Assembly: GCF_014692495.1 (NCBI RefSeq) | Contig: NZ_JACOIJ010000001.1 | Coordinates: forward strand, 62,001 to 126,000 | DNA: 64,000 nt | Direction of reading: 5' to 3' | DNA from: Sphingobacterium litopenaei | Lineage (GTDB): Bacteria; Bacteroidota; Bacteroidia; Sphingobacteriales; Sphingobacteriaceae | Shown here: one piece after another, positions 33,261-41,999 of the stretch | How positions within the stretch are numbered: the first letter of the stretch is position 1 | Layout: each line of letters starts with the position of its first letter | Position numbers and translations under genes: made by a program | Notes under the pieces: model-generated | Seen by the model: the letters and a program-made list of their open reading frames with translations, nothing else | What the model was told of the DNA's origin: nothing | The model's database searches: none

Positions 33261-34262
33261 ATGCACAAAGCAATTTGTTCATTTCTACTTTTGGGAAGTA
33301 TATATTCTGCCGATGCGCAAATAAAAAAGTCAGAAACGAAGAATCAAAATAAGCCATCTCACGAGAGATATGTTCAACAAATAAAAGGTACTACCCTTTC
33401 GTTTTCTATGGAAGCAATTCCTGCAGGTGTGTACACACGAGGTGATGATAAATCTGCCAAAGCAGATGAAAAACCAGCTCATCAAGTTGAAATCGATGCT
33501 TTCTGGATGGGAACACACGAAGTGACCTGGGATATTTTTCAATCTTTCCTATACAAAGACTACGAACAATCCAAGCAAAATGACGGTAAGGTACCAGCTG
33601 ATGTAGATGCGGTAACACGGCCTACGAAACCTTATTTGGATATGACTTTTGGTTTTGGTAAAGAAGGGTTTCCTGCATTAGCGATGACGCATTACAATGC
33701 AATTCAGTTTTGTAAATGGCTGTACGTGCGTACAGGTGTATTTTATAGATTGCCAACAGAAGCGGAATGGGAATATGCTTGCCGCGCAGGTTCTACGGAT
33801 GCTTATTTCTTTGGCAACGATGCAGGTAAATTGGATGATTATGCTTGGTTCGAAAACAATAGCGACCAGAAAACACATCCTGTAGGACAAAAGAAACCTA
33901 ATCCATTTGGCTTGTATGATATTATTGGGAATGTGGCTGAATGGACATACGATCAATATCATGCTGATACTTATAAACAATTTGCTGGTAAAAAGGCAAA
34001 AAATCCAGTGGTAGTACCGACTGAATTGTATCCACATGTAGTACGAGGTGGGTCGTTCAGTAGCCCTGCTAATGAATTGCGTTCAGCAGCAAGAGGTGTC
34101 TCTGATCCAATATGGAAACAATTAGATCCACAAATGCCAAAATCGAATTGGTGGTTTCCAGAAGCACCATTCGTGGGGTTGCGTCTAGTACGTCCAGTAA
34201 ACCCACCGACACACGAAGAAATTATGGCTTATTATGATCAAGCTCCAATAGAAGATTTTTAA
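33261..34262 (+). CDS. SUMF1/FGE-fold protein, exported, lacking catalytic cysteines
   Basis: About 333 residues. A Sec signal (about residues 1-20, ending ADAQ) precedes a formylglycine-generating-enzyme-sulfatase fold. YTRGDDKSAKADEKPAHQVEIDAFWMG, MTHYNAIQFCKWL, RLPTEAEWEYACRAGS, NPFGLYDIIGNVAEWTYD and the closing VRGGSFSSPANELRSAARG are all present. In real FGE, two Cys lie in the segment after RGGS. Here those positions are Ser and other residues, so it is unlikely to make formylglycine. It may bind a sugar or act as a non-haem iron or structural protein. It is the first gene of the sugar oxidation run. Confidence 0.85.
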   Translation: MHKAICSFLLLGSIYSADAQIKKSETKNQNKPSHERYVQQIKGTTLSFSMEAIPAGVYTRGDDKSAKADEKPAHQVEIDAFWMGTHEVTWDIFQSFLYKDYEQSKQNDGKVPADVDAVTRPTKPYLDMTFGFGKEGFPALAMTHYNAIQFCKWLYVRTGVFYRLPTEAEWEYACRAGSTDAYFFGNDAGKLDDYAWFENNSDQKTHPVGQKKPNPFGLYDIIGNVAEWTYDQYHADTYKQFAGKKAKNPVVVPTELYPHVVRGGSFSSPANELRSAARGVSDPIWKQLDPQMPKSNWWFPEAPFVGLRLVRPVNPPTHEEIMAYYDQAPIEDF

Positions 34263-34290
34263 ACCTAGTATATATTTTACAACATTACCA

Positions 34291-35616
34291 ATGATAAACA
34301 ACATGGAAAATATAAAAAGAAGAGACTTTATAAAAACATCTGCCCTAGTTACGGGAGGTGTTGCTGTAAATGCTTCAAGCATTTCGTCAGTATTTGCAGC
34401 GGGTTCGGATGTCATTAAAGTAGCATTAATCGGCTGTGGGGGCCGAGGAACAGGTGCAGCTGCGGATGCGTTGAATTCAGGTCAAAACATTAAATTGGTA
34501 GCTTTGGCTGATGCTTTTAGGGATAATCTAGATGCAGCTTACAACAACTTATCCAAAAGATACTCGGATAAAATGGATATTCCTGAGTCTCGCAAATATG
34601 TTGGTTTTGATGCATACAAGCACGCTATTAAAGATGCTGATGTAGTTCTTCTAGTAACTCCTCCAGGATTCCGTCCTCAACATTTTGAGGAAGCGGTAAA
34701 ACAAGGAAAACATATTTTTATGGAAAAGTCTGTAGCAGTGGATGTACCAGGGGTGCGTCGTATTTTAGCTGCTGCAAAGATTGCTGAACAAAAGAAATTG
34801 AATGTTGTAGTTGGTCTACAACGCCGTTATCAGTTCAACTATCGCGAAGGTATTAAACGTGTGTTGGATGGTGCAATTGGTGATATCGTAGCAGGTCAGG
34901 TATATTGGAATAGTGGTGGTGTATGGGTACGTCCGCGTAAACCAGAGCAAACGGAGATGGAATACCAAATGCGTAATTGGTATTATTTCAATTGGTTGTG
35001 TGGCGATCATATCGTAGAACAACACGTTCATAATATTGATATAGCGAATTGGATAAAAGGAAAATATCCGGTTTCTATCCAAGGTGTAGGTTCGAGAGCG
35101 CATCGTGTTGGTAAAGAATATGGGGAGATTTATGATAATTTCTCTATTGAAATGACTTATGATGATGGGGCTGTTGTGACAAGCCAATGTTGTCACTTTG
35201 AAGGATCACACAACCGTGTCGACGAAACTTTCCAAGGTACTAAAGGAAGAATCTACCTTTCAGCTGGAGGTAGAGCTATTCTTTGGGATGCTAAAGGAAA
35301 CGAAATTTATCGACATGATCCTAAAGGAAATCCAAATCCGTATCAACAAGAGCACGTAGAACTATTTGCTGCGATTGCAAAAGGTGAATATAAATTTAAT
35401 AATGCAGAATACGGTGCTTACAGCTCTTTAGCTGGTATCATCGGACGTATCGCATGTTATACAGGTAAGGTGATTAAATGGGAGGATGCATTGAAATCAG
35501 AAATTGATTTGATGCCAGAAACTTTGGCATGGGATGCAAAACCAAAAATTTTGCCGGATGCTAATGGTGTTTATCCAGTAGCAGTACCTGGTATTAATAC
35601 CAATTTGTTTATTTAA
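34291..35616 (+). CDS. Gfo/Idh/MocA oxidoreductase with Tat-like signal (I)
   Basis: A 441-residue dehydrogenase. The N-terminus KRRDFIKTSALVTGGVAV is a Tat-type twin-arginine signal as used by Bacteroidota, followed by an AxA-like site near residue 36. The Rossmann motif VALIGCGGRGTGAAAD binds NAD(P). The catalytic-site segment is GKHIFMEKSVAVDVPG, where the common EKP reads EKS. The C-terminal substrate domain contains WLCGDHIVEQHVHNIDIANW with several His that may bind substrate. Exported Gfo/Idh/MocA enzymes with tightly held cofactor oxidise or epimerise sugars. ATG at 34291 or 34303 could be the start. Confidence 0.9.
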   Translation: MINNMENIKRRDFIKTSALVTGGVAVNASSISSVFAAGSDVIKVALIGCGGRGTGAAADALNSGQNIKLVALADAFRDNLDAAYNNLSKRYSDKMDIPESRKYVGFDAYKHAIKDADVVLLVTPPGFRPQHFEEAVKQGKHIFMEKSVAVDVPGVRRILAAAKIAEQKKLNVVVGLQRRYQFNYREGIKRVLDGAIGDIVAGQVYWNSGGVWVRPRKPEQTEMEYQMRNWYYFNWLCGDHIVEQHVHNIDIANWIKGKYPVSIQGVGSRAHRVGKEYGEIYDNFSIEMTYDDGAVVTSQCCHFEGSHNRVDETFQGTKGRIYLSAGGRAILWDAKGNEIYRHDPKGNPNPYQQEHVELFAAIAKGEYKFNNAEYGAYSSLAGIIGRIACYTGKVIKWEDALKSEIDLMPETLAWDAKPKILPDANGVYPVAVPGINTNLFI

Positions 35617-35619
35617 TAT

Positions 35620-36630
35620 TTGAAACTTTTTATTCTTATATCATATGTTTTAATGGGATATGTTGCTTCTGCAGCATATCCTATTGTTACTATCCCCTAT
35701 ATAATTAGAGGTCAAGCCCAAGGAACGACTTACGAAGTGAAGTATTTTGCTGACGAAGAAATCGTAACAAAAGAAGATATTGATAGCATATTTAGCGTTA
35801 TTGATGCGTCCATGTCTCTTTATAAACCCAATTCCTTAATTAGTTCTTTTAATTCGGGAGATAACAAGAAGGTTAAGCTTGATGAGCATATGTATAAGGT
35901 TATTCAGGCAAGTTTGAAATATCATAAGGTTACAAATGGCTATTTTGATGTAACCGTTTTTCCTCTTTTAAAACTGTGGGGGTTTGGTCCAGATGGTTTT
36001 CGGTTCAATCCCAGCAAGAGTCAGGTGGACAGTGTACTTCAACATATTGGTCGAGATAAACTTGTATTAAGCGGGAAATATCTCAAAAAAAGGAATAAAA
36101 ATGTTGCCATTGATTTAAATGGTATCGCACAGGGGTACACTGTAGATGTGTTGTCTAAGTATTTAGTGCAAAAAAATATTACTTCTTTCATCGTAGAAGT
36201 TGGTGGTGAAATTTACTGTCAAGGCGAAAAGCCGAGTGGTGAAACGTATAAAATAGAAATACAAAGACCTGGCAACGATACGAAAGGTGGTTATAAAATA
36301 TCTTTAAAAAATAAAGCCATAACAACTTCTGGTAGTTATGAAAAATATAGGGTCGTTGATGGAAAGCCAATTTCTCATCACATTGATCCCAAAACAGGTT
36401 ATCCACTAACCAATAATACGCTTTCTGCTACTGTAATTGCCAATAAAGCAATGGAAGCAGATGCTTTGGACAATTATCTTATGTTTTTGCCACCTGAGGA
36501 AGCTATCTCATTTGTGGAGACTTTACCTCACGTGGAAGCATATATAATATATTATGAAAATAATACGTTAAAAGAATTGCAAAGCTCAGGATTTAATAAT
36601 TATATTTATAAAGTACAAAACCCATTATAA
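35620..36630 (+). CDS. apbE: FAD:protein FMN transferase (ApbE)
   Basis: A 336-residue exported enzyme, starting at a TTG 3 bp after the previous stop; the first 20 residues form a signal peptide. Signature segments are IIRGQAQGTTYEVKYF, IDASMSLYKPNSLISSFN, KNVAIDLNGIAQGYTVDVL, FIVEVGGEIYCQGEKPSG and SHHIDPKTGYPLTNNTLSATV with the metal-binding Asp. It attaches FMN through a phosphoester to a Ser/Thr of a target protein in the periplasm. No clear target motif of the D-x-x-S/T-G-A-T/S type was found in the neighbouring genes, so its acceptor is unknown. Confidence 0.92.
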   Translation: MKLFILISYVLMGYVASAAYPIVTIPYIIRGQAQGTTYEVKYFADEEIVTKEDIDSIFSVIDASMSLYKPNSLISSFNSGDNKKVKLDEHMYKVIQASLKYHKVTNGYFDVTVFPLLKLWGFGPDGFRFNPSKSQVDSVLQHIGRDKLVLSGKYLKKRNKNVAIDLNGIAQGYTVDVLSKYLVQKNITSFIVEVGGEIYCQGEKPSGETYKIEIQRPGNDTKGGYKISLKNKAITTSGSYEKYRVVDGKPISHHIDPKTGYPLTNNTLSATVIANKAMEADALDNYLMFLPPEEAISFVETLPHVEAYIIYYENNTLKELQSSGFNNYIYKVQNPL

Positions 36631-36635
36631 ACGGC

Positions 36636-37556
36636 ATGAAAAGAAATGATTTTATTAAAAATTCCACTTTGCTAGTTACAGGCGCTTTCTTGTCAAGTAA
36701 TAAAACCTCAGAATTTACAAACCCAAATAAAGAAATGATTAAATCAACCCCCTTTAAATTAGATTATGCACCTCATCAAGGTATGTTTTCTGCGAGTGCA
36801 GGGAAGAACTTTTTAGATGAAATACGTTACATGTATGATTTAGGATTCCGTAGCATCGAGGACAATGGAATGCCTGGTCGTTCAGTAGATGAGCAAAAAC
36901 AAGTTGGTGAATTGTTAGCCAAATTGGGCATGCGTATGGGGGTATTTGTAGTCCCTAAAGGTGGTAATGGTCAAAATACATTGGCGGCAAATAAACAGGA
37001 GCATATTGATATATTCTTAAAAGGGTGTCGTGATTCTGTTGAAGTAGCAAAACGCGTAAACGCGAAATGGGTTACTGTTGTTCCTGGAGATTATCAACGA
37101 AACTTGCCTATTGGTGTTCAAACTGCTAACGTAATAGAAGGATTAAAACGAGGAGCCGAAATATTCGAGCCTCATGGCATTACAATGGTATTAGAACCAT
37201 TAAGTGATACGCCAGATTTATTTTTAAGATTTACAGATCAAGCTTACGAAATTTGTAAAGCAGTTAATAGTCCTTCATGTAAAATATTATATGATGCGTA
37301 TCATCAGCAAAAAAATGAAGGTAATCTAATCAGTTTAATGAATTTATGTTGGTCCGAAATCGCTTATATACAAGTAGGTGATAATCCAGGACGTAAGGAA
37401 CCTTATACGGGAGAGATCAATTACAAAAATGTCTTCAAATGGCTTCATGAAAAAGGCTATAAAGGTATCGTAGGAATGGAACACGGTATGTCCAAATCTG
37501 GAAAAGAAGGAGAAGATAAACTAGTAGCGGCCTATAGAGAAGCAGATAACTTTTAA
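36636..37556 (+). CDS. Sugar phosphate isomerase/epimerase-like TIM barrel, exported
   Basis: A 306-residue AP endonuclease 2-type TIM barrel (hydroxypyruvate-isomerase-like). The N-terminus KRNDFIKNSTLLVTGAFLSS resembles a weakened Tat signal (KR in place of RR). The metal and substrate positions are visible in MVLEPLSDTPDLF (Glu), ILYDAYHQQKNEGN (Asp, His), IAYIQVGDNPGRKEPYTGEINY and GYKGIVGMEHGMSK (Glu). Family members isomerise or epimerise free keto sugars. It starts 5 bp after apbE and is followed by the permease. Confidence 0.88.
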   Translation: MKRNDFIKNSTLLVTGAFLSSNKTSEFTNPNKEMIKSTPFKLDYAPHQGMFSASAGKNFLDEIRYMYDLGFRSIEDNGMPGRSVDEQKQVGELLAKLGMRMGVFVVPKGGNGQNTLAANKQEHIDIFLKGCRDSVEVAKRVNAKWVTVVPGDYQRNLPIGVQTANVIEGLKRGAEIFEPHGITMVLEPLSDTPDLFLRFTDQAYEICKAVNSPSCKILYDAYHQQKNEGNLISLMNLCWSEIAYIQVGDNPGRKEPYTGEINYKNVFKWLHEKGYKGIVGMEHGMSKSGKEGEDKLVAAYREADNF

Positions 37557-37577
37557 ATTGATTAACCACTTATAAAC

Positions 37578-38813
37578 ATGAATTCACTTATAAAAAATAA
37601 ATTATCATTTATGATGTTCCTTGAATTTTTCATTTGGGGAGCATGGTTCGTTACTTTAGGTACATTTTTAAACATTAATCTTAAGGCTGAAGGCTTTGAG
37701 ATTGCAAATGTGTTTTCGACACAATCTTTAGGTGCGATTATCGCTCCATTTATTGTAGGGATGATTGCAGATAGATATTTCAATGCAGAACGTATCTTAG
37801 GTGTCTTACATTTAGTAGGCGCTTTTCTGATGTACCAAATGTATCAAGCGCAAGATTATTCTGGATTTTATCCTTATGTCTTGTCTTATATGATTTTGTA
37901 TATGCCGACATTAGCTTTGACAAGTTCTATTTCATTTCGTCAGATGCTGAATCCGGAGAAGGAATTTTCAGGAATTCGTATTTGGGGTACTATTGGTTGG
38001 ATCGCAGCTGGTTTGTCAATTAGTTACTTATTCAAATGGGATGCTTCAGCTTCTGAAGGCGCATTGTCTAATACGTTTTTGATGGCGGGAATAGCTTCAT
38101 TGACATTAGGTTTATTTTCTTTTATTTTACCAAAAACACCTCCTGTAAAATCCAACGATGGCGAAAAAGCTTCGTTTGCTTCTATTGTAGGATTGGATGC
38201 AGTTAAATTATTGAAAGATAGAAATTTCTTTATTTTCTTTATTTCATCTGTCCTAATCTGTATTCCTCTTGCGTTTTATTATCAAAATGCTAACCTATTT
38301 TTGACTGAAGTAGGATTAGAAAATCCTACTGGAAAAATGACAATTGGCCAAGTTTCGGAAGTCTTGTTTTTATTATTGTTACCTGTATTCTTTAGCAAAT
38401 TTGGTTTTAAAAAGACAATATTGGTAGGGATGCTAGCTTGGGCGGTTCGCTATTTATTATTTGCTTACGGTAATGCTGGCGAACTATCATTCATGTTAAT
38501 ATTAGGTATTGCTTTACACGGTATTTGTTATGATTTCTTTTTTGTATCAGGACAAATTTATACAGATAGTAAAGCAGGTGAAAAGTATAAATCAGCAGCA
38601 CAAGGTCTAATTACTTTGGCTACATATGGTGTGGGTCAATTAATTGGTTTCTGGGTAGCAGGATTTATAGAGAATAAATACAAAGATTTGAAAGGAACCG
38701 ATCTGGCAGGCTTTTGGGAGCAAACATGGATTGTACCAGCAGGAATTGCCTTTGTGGTTATGCTAATTTTCTTGGTTTTCTTTAAAGACGAAAAAGTCAA
38801 AAGCGCAGAATAA
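37578..38813 (+). CDS. NupG-like MFS permease (nucleoside/sugar:H+ symporter)
   Basis: A 411-residue inner-membrane protein with about 12 hydrophobic segments. The opening, KLSFMMFLEFFIWGAWFVTLG, is typical of the nucleoside:H+ symporter family (NupG/XapB). The cytoplasmic loop IVGMIADRYFNAERIL carries the family motif. IRIWGTIGWIAAGLSISYL resembles the conserved helix 5. In sugar operons of Bacteroidota these permeases carry mono- or disaccharides rather than nucleosides. Here it would bring the keto-sugar product across the inner membrane. It starts 21 bp after the isomerase. Confidence 0.85.
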   Translation: MNSLIKNKLSFMMFLEFFIWGAWFVTLGTFLNINLKAEGFEIANVFSTQSLGAIIAPFIVGMIADRYFNAERILGVLHLVGAFLMYQMYQAQDYSGFYPYVLSYMILYMPTLALTSSISFRQMLNPEKEFSGIRIWGTIGWIAAGLSISYLFKWDASASEGALSNTFLMAGIASLTLGLFSFILPKTPPVKSNDGEKASFASIVGLDAVKLLKDRNFFIFFISSVLICIPLAFYYQNANLFLTEVGLENPTGKMTIGQVSEVLFLLLLPVFFSKFGFKKTILVGMLAWAVRYLLFAYGNAGELSFMLILGIALHGICYDFFFVSGQIYTDSKAGEKYKSAAQGLITLATYGVGQLIGFWVAGFIENKYKDLKGTDLAGFWEQTWIVPAGIAFVVMLIFLVFFKDEKVKSAE

Positions 38814-38851
38814 TACAATTATTTTTTACAAATTTATAAGCTTAAATACTA

Positions 38852-40543
38852 ATGGTAGAGAACAATAAGTATGACGCAATTGTCATAGGATCAGGTATCA
38901 GTGGGGGATGGGCAGCGAAAGAGCTGACAGAGAAAGGTCTTAAGACAATTATGTTGGAGAGAGGTAGAAATATAGAGCATATCAAAGACTATACTTCTCC
39001 AACCAAATCACCATGGGAATTCCCACACGCTGGTGGCAGAACTCAACAAATGATTCAAGATTATCCCGTATTGAAACGTGATTATCCTTTGAATGAAAAG
39101 AATCTTGGATACTGGGTAAATGAAAAAGAAAGCCCTTATACGGAAATCAAAAGATTTGACTGGTATCGTGGTTACCACGTAGGTGGTCGATCATTGATGT
39201 GGGGACGTCAATCTTACCGTTTAGGAGATTTGGATTTTGAGGCTAATTTAAAGGATGGCCATGGTGTTGATTGGCCTATTCGCTATAAGGATTTAGCTTC
39301 TTGGTATAGTTATGTAGAGAAATTTGCTGGTATTTCTGGTAATAGAGACGGTTTGGATGTTTTACCTGATGGTGAATTCATGCCTCCGATGCCTATGAAT
39401 GTGGTTGAAAAGGACTACGCTGAAAGATTGAAAAAATCGCAATACGGTGGTAAACGTCATTTCATCATGGGAAGAACAGCAAATATTACTGTACCTCATA
39501 ATGGACGTGTAAACTGTCAATATCAAAATAGATGTTGGGAAGGATGTAACTTTGGAGCTTATTTCAGTACACAATCTGCTACACTTCCTGCGGCAGTGAA
39601 AACTGGAAATTTGACAGTTAGACCATTCTCAATCGTTACACGTATTCTTTATGATAAAGACACAAAACGTGCAACAGGTGTTGAAATTATTGATGCTGAA
39701 ACAAATCAAACCTATGAATTTTATGCAAAAGTAGTATTCGTATGTGCTTCTGCATTGAACTCGGCTTGGGTGTTGATGAATTCAGCAACTGATGTATGGG
39801 AAGGTGGTCTAGGCAGTAGCAGTGGTGAGTTAGGACACAATTTGATGGATCACCATTTAGGTGTAGGTGCATCAGGTCGTGTAGAAGGATATTTAGACAA
39901 AACAATTTTCGGTAGACGTGCAAATGGTATTTATGTGCCAAGGTTTGTAAACGTAGACTTTGACGATAAAAAACGTGATTATGTACGTGGTTTTGGTTAC
40001 CAAGGTGGTGCGAATCGCGGGAGAGCATGGCGTTCAGAAGAGGAAAAATTCGTAGGAGGTGCATTCAAAGACGCTATTTGTGAGCCAGGCGATTGGACAT
40101 TAGGATTTGGTGGATTTGGTGAAATATTACCTTATCACGAAAATCATATCAAATTAGATAAGGATAAAAAAGATAAATGGGGATTACCTGTACTTGCATT
40201 TGATGCTGAAATCAAAGATAACGAGTTGAAGATGCGTAACGATATGCAAAACGAGATGAAAGAAATGCTTGAAAGCATAGGCGTTAAAGATGTAAGTAGC
40301 TGGAACAATGTGTACGGATTAGGACAAGGTATCCATGAAATGGGTACCGCACGTATGGGGCGTGATCCAAAAACTTCCGTATTGAATGGTAATAACCAAG
40401 TATGGGATGCACTTAATGTATTCGTAACAGATGGAGCAGCTATGACCTCATCAGGTTGTGTTAACCCTTCATTGACTTACATGGCATTGACAGCTAGAGC
40501 GGTGGATTTTGCTGTTAATGAGTTGAAAAAAGGTAATCTTTAA
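38852..40543 (+). CDS. GMC oxidoreductase (candidate glucoside 3-dehydrogenase large subunit)
   Basis: A 563-residue flavoprotein. The FAD site is DAIVIGSGISGGWAAKEL near the N-terminus, continuing LKTIMLERGRN. A middle segment with CQYQNRCWEGCNFG lies beside the FAD. The GMC C-terminal domain has GQGIHEMGTARMGRDP and VTDGAAMTSSGCVNPSLTYM, providing the catalytic His/Asn region. No signal peptide is present. Two-subunit glucoside 3-dehydrogenases pair such a GMC subunit with a gluconate-2-dehydrogenase-3 subunit, which is encoded two genes downstream and carries a Tat signal. It would oxidise C3 of sugars. The usual cytochrome c subunit is absent here. Confidence 0.9.
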   Translation: MVENNKYDAIVIGSGISGGWAAKELTEKGLKTIMLERGRNIEHIKDYTSPTKSPWEFPHAGGRTQQMIQDYPVLKRDYPLNEKNLGYWVNEKESPYTEIKRFDWYRGYHVGGRSLMWGRQSYRLGDLDFEANLKDGHGVDWPIRYKDLASWYSYVEKFAGISGNRDGLDVLPDGEFMPPMPMNVVEKDYAERLKKSQYGGKRHFIMGRTANITVPHNGRVNCQYQNRCWEGCNFGAYFSTQSATLPAAVKTGNLTVRPFSIVTRILYDKDTKRATGVEIIDAETNQTYEFYAKVVFVCASALNSAWVLMNSATDVWEGGLGSSSGELGHNLMDHHLGVGASGRVEGYLDKTIFGRRANGIYVPRFVNVDFDDKKRDYVRGFGYQGGANRGRAWRSEEEKFVGGAFKDAICEPGDWTLGFGGFGEILPYHENHIKLDKDKKDKWGLPVLAFDAEIKDNELKMRNDMQNEMKEMLESIGVKDVSSWNNVYGLGQGIHEMGTARMGRDPKTSVLNGNNQVWDALNVFVTDGAAMTSSGCVNPSLTYMALTARAVDFAVNELKKGNL

Positions 40544-40562
40544 TCTATTAATCATCTATCCA

Positions 40563-41987
40563 ATGGAAAACAAAAGCAGAAGAGATTTTATCAAAACAAC
40601 AGCTGTTGCGGCAGCTGGAATTACTATAGTTCCTCGCCATGTATTGGGCGGTTCTGGTTTCAGAGCACCCAGTGATATGCTTCAAGTAGCATCAATTGGT
40701 GTTGGTGGTATGGGAGGTTCGGATGTAAACAATATTTACGGAAGCGGTAAAGCAAATATTGCTTTTTTATGTGATGTAGATAAAGCAAGAGCGAAAGGAA
40801 GTGTTGAAAAATTTCCAAAAGCAAAATTCTACACAGACTTCCGTGAGATGTTAGACAAAGAACACAAGTCTATTGATGCGGTTTCTGTGTCTACTCCTGA
40901 TCACAACCATGCTATTCAAGCTTTAGCTGCTATGCAGTTAGGTAAGCATGTCTATGTACAAAAGCCTTTAGCGCATGATGTATGGGAAGCGCGTGCATTG
41001 ACTCACGCCGCTAAAAAATATAAAGTAGTAACGCAAATGGGTAATCAAGGTTCTTCTGGTGATGGAGTACGTCAAATGCGTGAATGGGTGGATGCTGGTT
41101 TAATCGGAGATTTAGTGGAAATCTATGCATGGACAGATCGTCCAGTATGGCCACAAGGTATCCAATGGCCTAGTCAAAAAGCTAAAGTTCCTTCGACATT
41201 AGATTGGGACAAATGGTTAGGAACAGCGCCATATACAGAGTATTTTGATAAGTTAGTTCCATTTAACTGGCGTGGCTGGTGGCCTTACGGTACAGGTGCG
41301 TTAGGGGATATGGGCTGTCACAATTTGGAAGCTCCATTCAGTATCTATGGTTTGCAATATGTAAAAGATGTGCAAGCTAGTGTAGGTTCTGTGTATGTGG
41401 ATGAATTCAAACGTGGATACTTCCCAGAATCTTGTCCTCCATCAAGTTCGGTAACAATGACTTTCCCCAAAACAGCTAAAACAAAAGGCGATGTGAAAGT
41501 ACACTGGATGGATGGTGGTATTCAACCTCCAAGACCAGAGGAGTTAGCGCCAGATGAAATCTTTGGGGATGGCGGTAATGGTATTTTATTGATTGGTAAA
41601 AAAGGAAAGATTTTAGCCGATACTTATGCAGCGAATCCGCGTCTTTTGCCAACAAGTAAAACTTACCGTGAAGTAAAACAAAAATATCAAAGAGTACCAA
41701 AAGGTGCGAATGGACACTGGGCACAGTGGGTAGAAGGTTGTATTGCTGGATACGGCAATATGGAGATGTCTTCACCATTCGAAATTGCAGGTCCTTTGAC
41801 TGAAGCATTATTGATGGCTAATTTGGCTATTCGTGGTGTGGATTTGAAAGTGGGTGATAAATACCCTGGTAGAAGTAAAAAATTGATTTGGGACAATGAT
41901 AATATGCGTGTAACTAATTTTGATGAAGTGAATCAATATGTGAAACGCAACTATCGCCCAGGTTGGGAAGTAAACTATACATTTTAA
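40563..41987 (+). CDS. Gfo/Idh/MocA oxidoreductase with Tat signal (II)
   Basis: A 474-residue protein. KSRRDFIKTTAVAAAGITIV is a good Tat signal. The Rossmann motif is ASIGVGGMGGSDVNNI. The nucleotide-proximal lysine is in HVYVQKPLAHDVWEARAL. The C-terminal domain contains WRGWWPYGTGALGDMGCHNLEAPF, a hallmark of the subgroup found in keto-sugar pathways. It differs strongly from the first copy and lies between the GMC gene and its likely small subunit, 19 bp after GMC and 12 bp before the next gene. It probably acts on the oxidised sugar in the periplasm. Confidence 0.9.
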   Translation: MENKSRRDFIKTTAVAAAGITIVPRHVLGGSGFRAPSDMLQVASIGVGGMGGSDVNNIYGSGKANIAFLCDVDKARAKGSVEKFPKAKFYTDFREMLDKEHKSIDAVSVSTPDHNHAIQALAAMQLGKHVYVQKPLAHDVWEARALTHAAKKYKVVTQMGNQGSSGDGVRQMREWVDAGLIGDLVEIYAWTDRPVWPQGIQWPSQKAKVPSTLDWDKWLGTAPYTEYFDKLVPFNWRGWWPYGTGALGDMGCHNLEAPFSIYGLQYVKDVQASVGSVYVDEFKRGYFPESCPPSSSVTMTFPKTAKTKGDVKVHWMDGGIQPPRPEELAPDEIFGDGGNGILLIGKKGKILADTYAANPRLLPTSKTYREVKQKYQRVPKGANGHWAQWVEGCIAGYGNMEMSSPFEIAGPLTEALLMANLAIRGVDLKVGDKYPGRSKKLIWDNDNMRVTNFDEVNQYVKRNYRPGWEVNYTF

Positions 41988-41999
41988 TAAAACTAAAAG

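Noticed and set aside
35620-36630. ApbE considered as part of an Rnf/Nqr locus
   Set aside because: No rnf or nqr genes are in the window; the neighbours are sugar enzymes.
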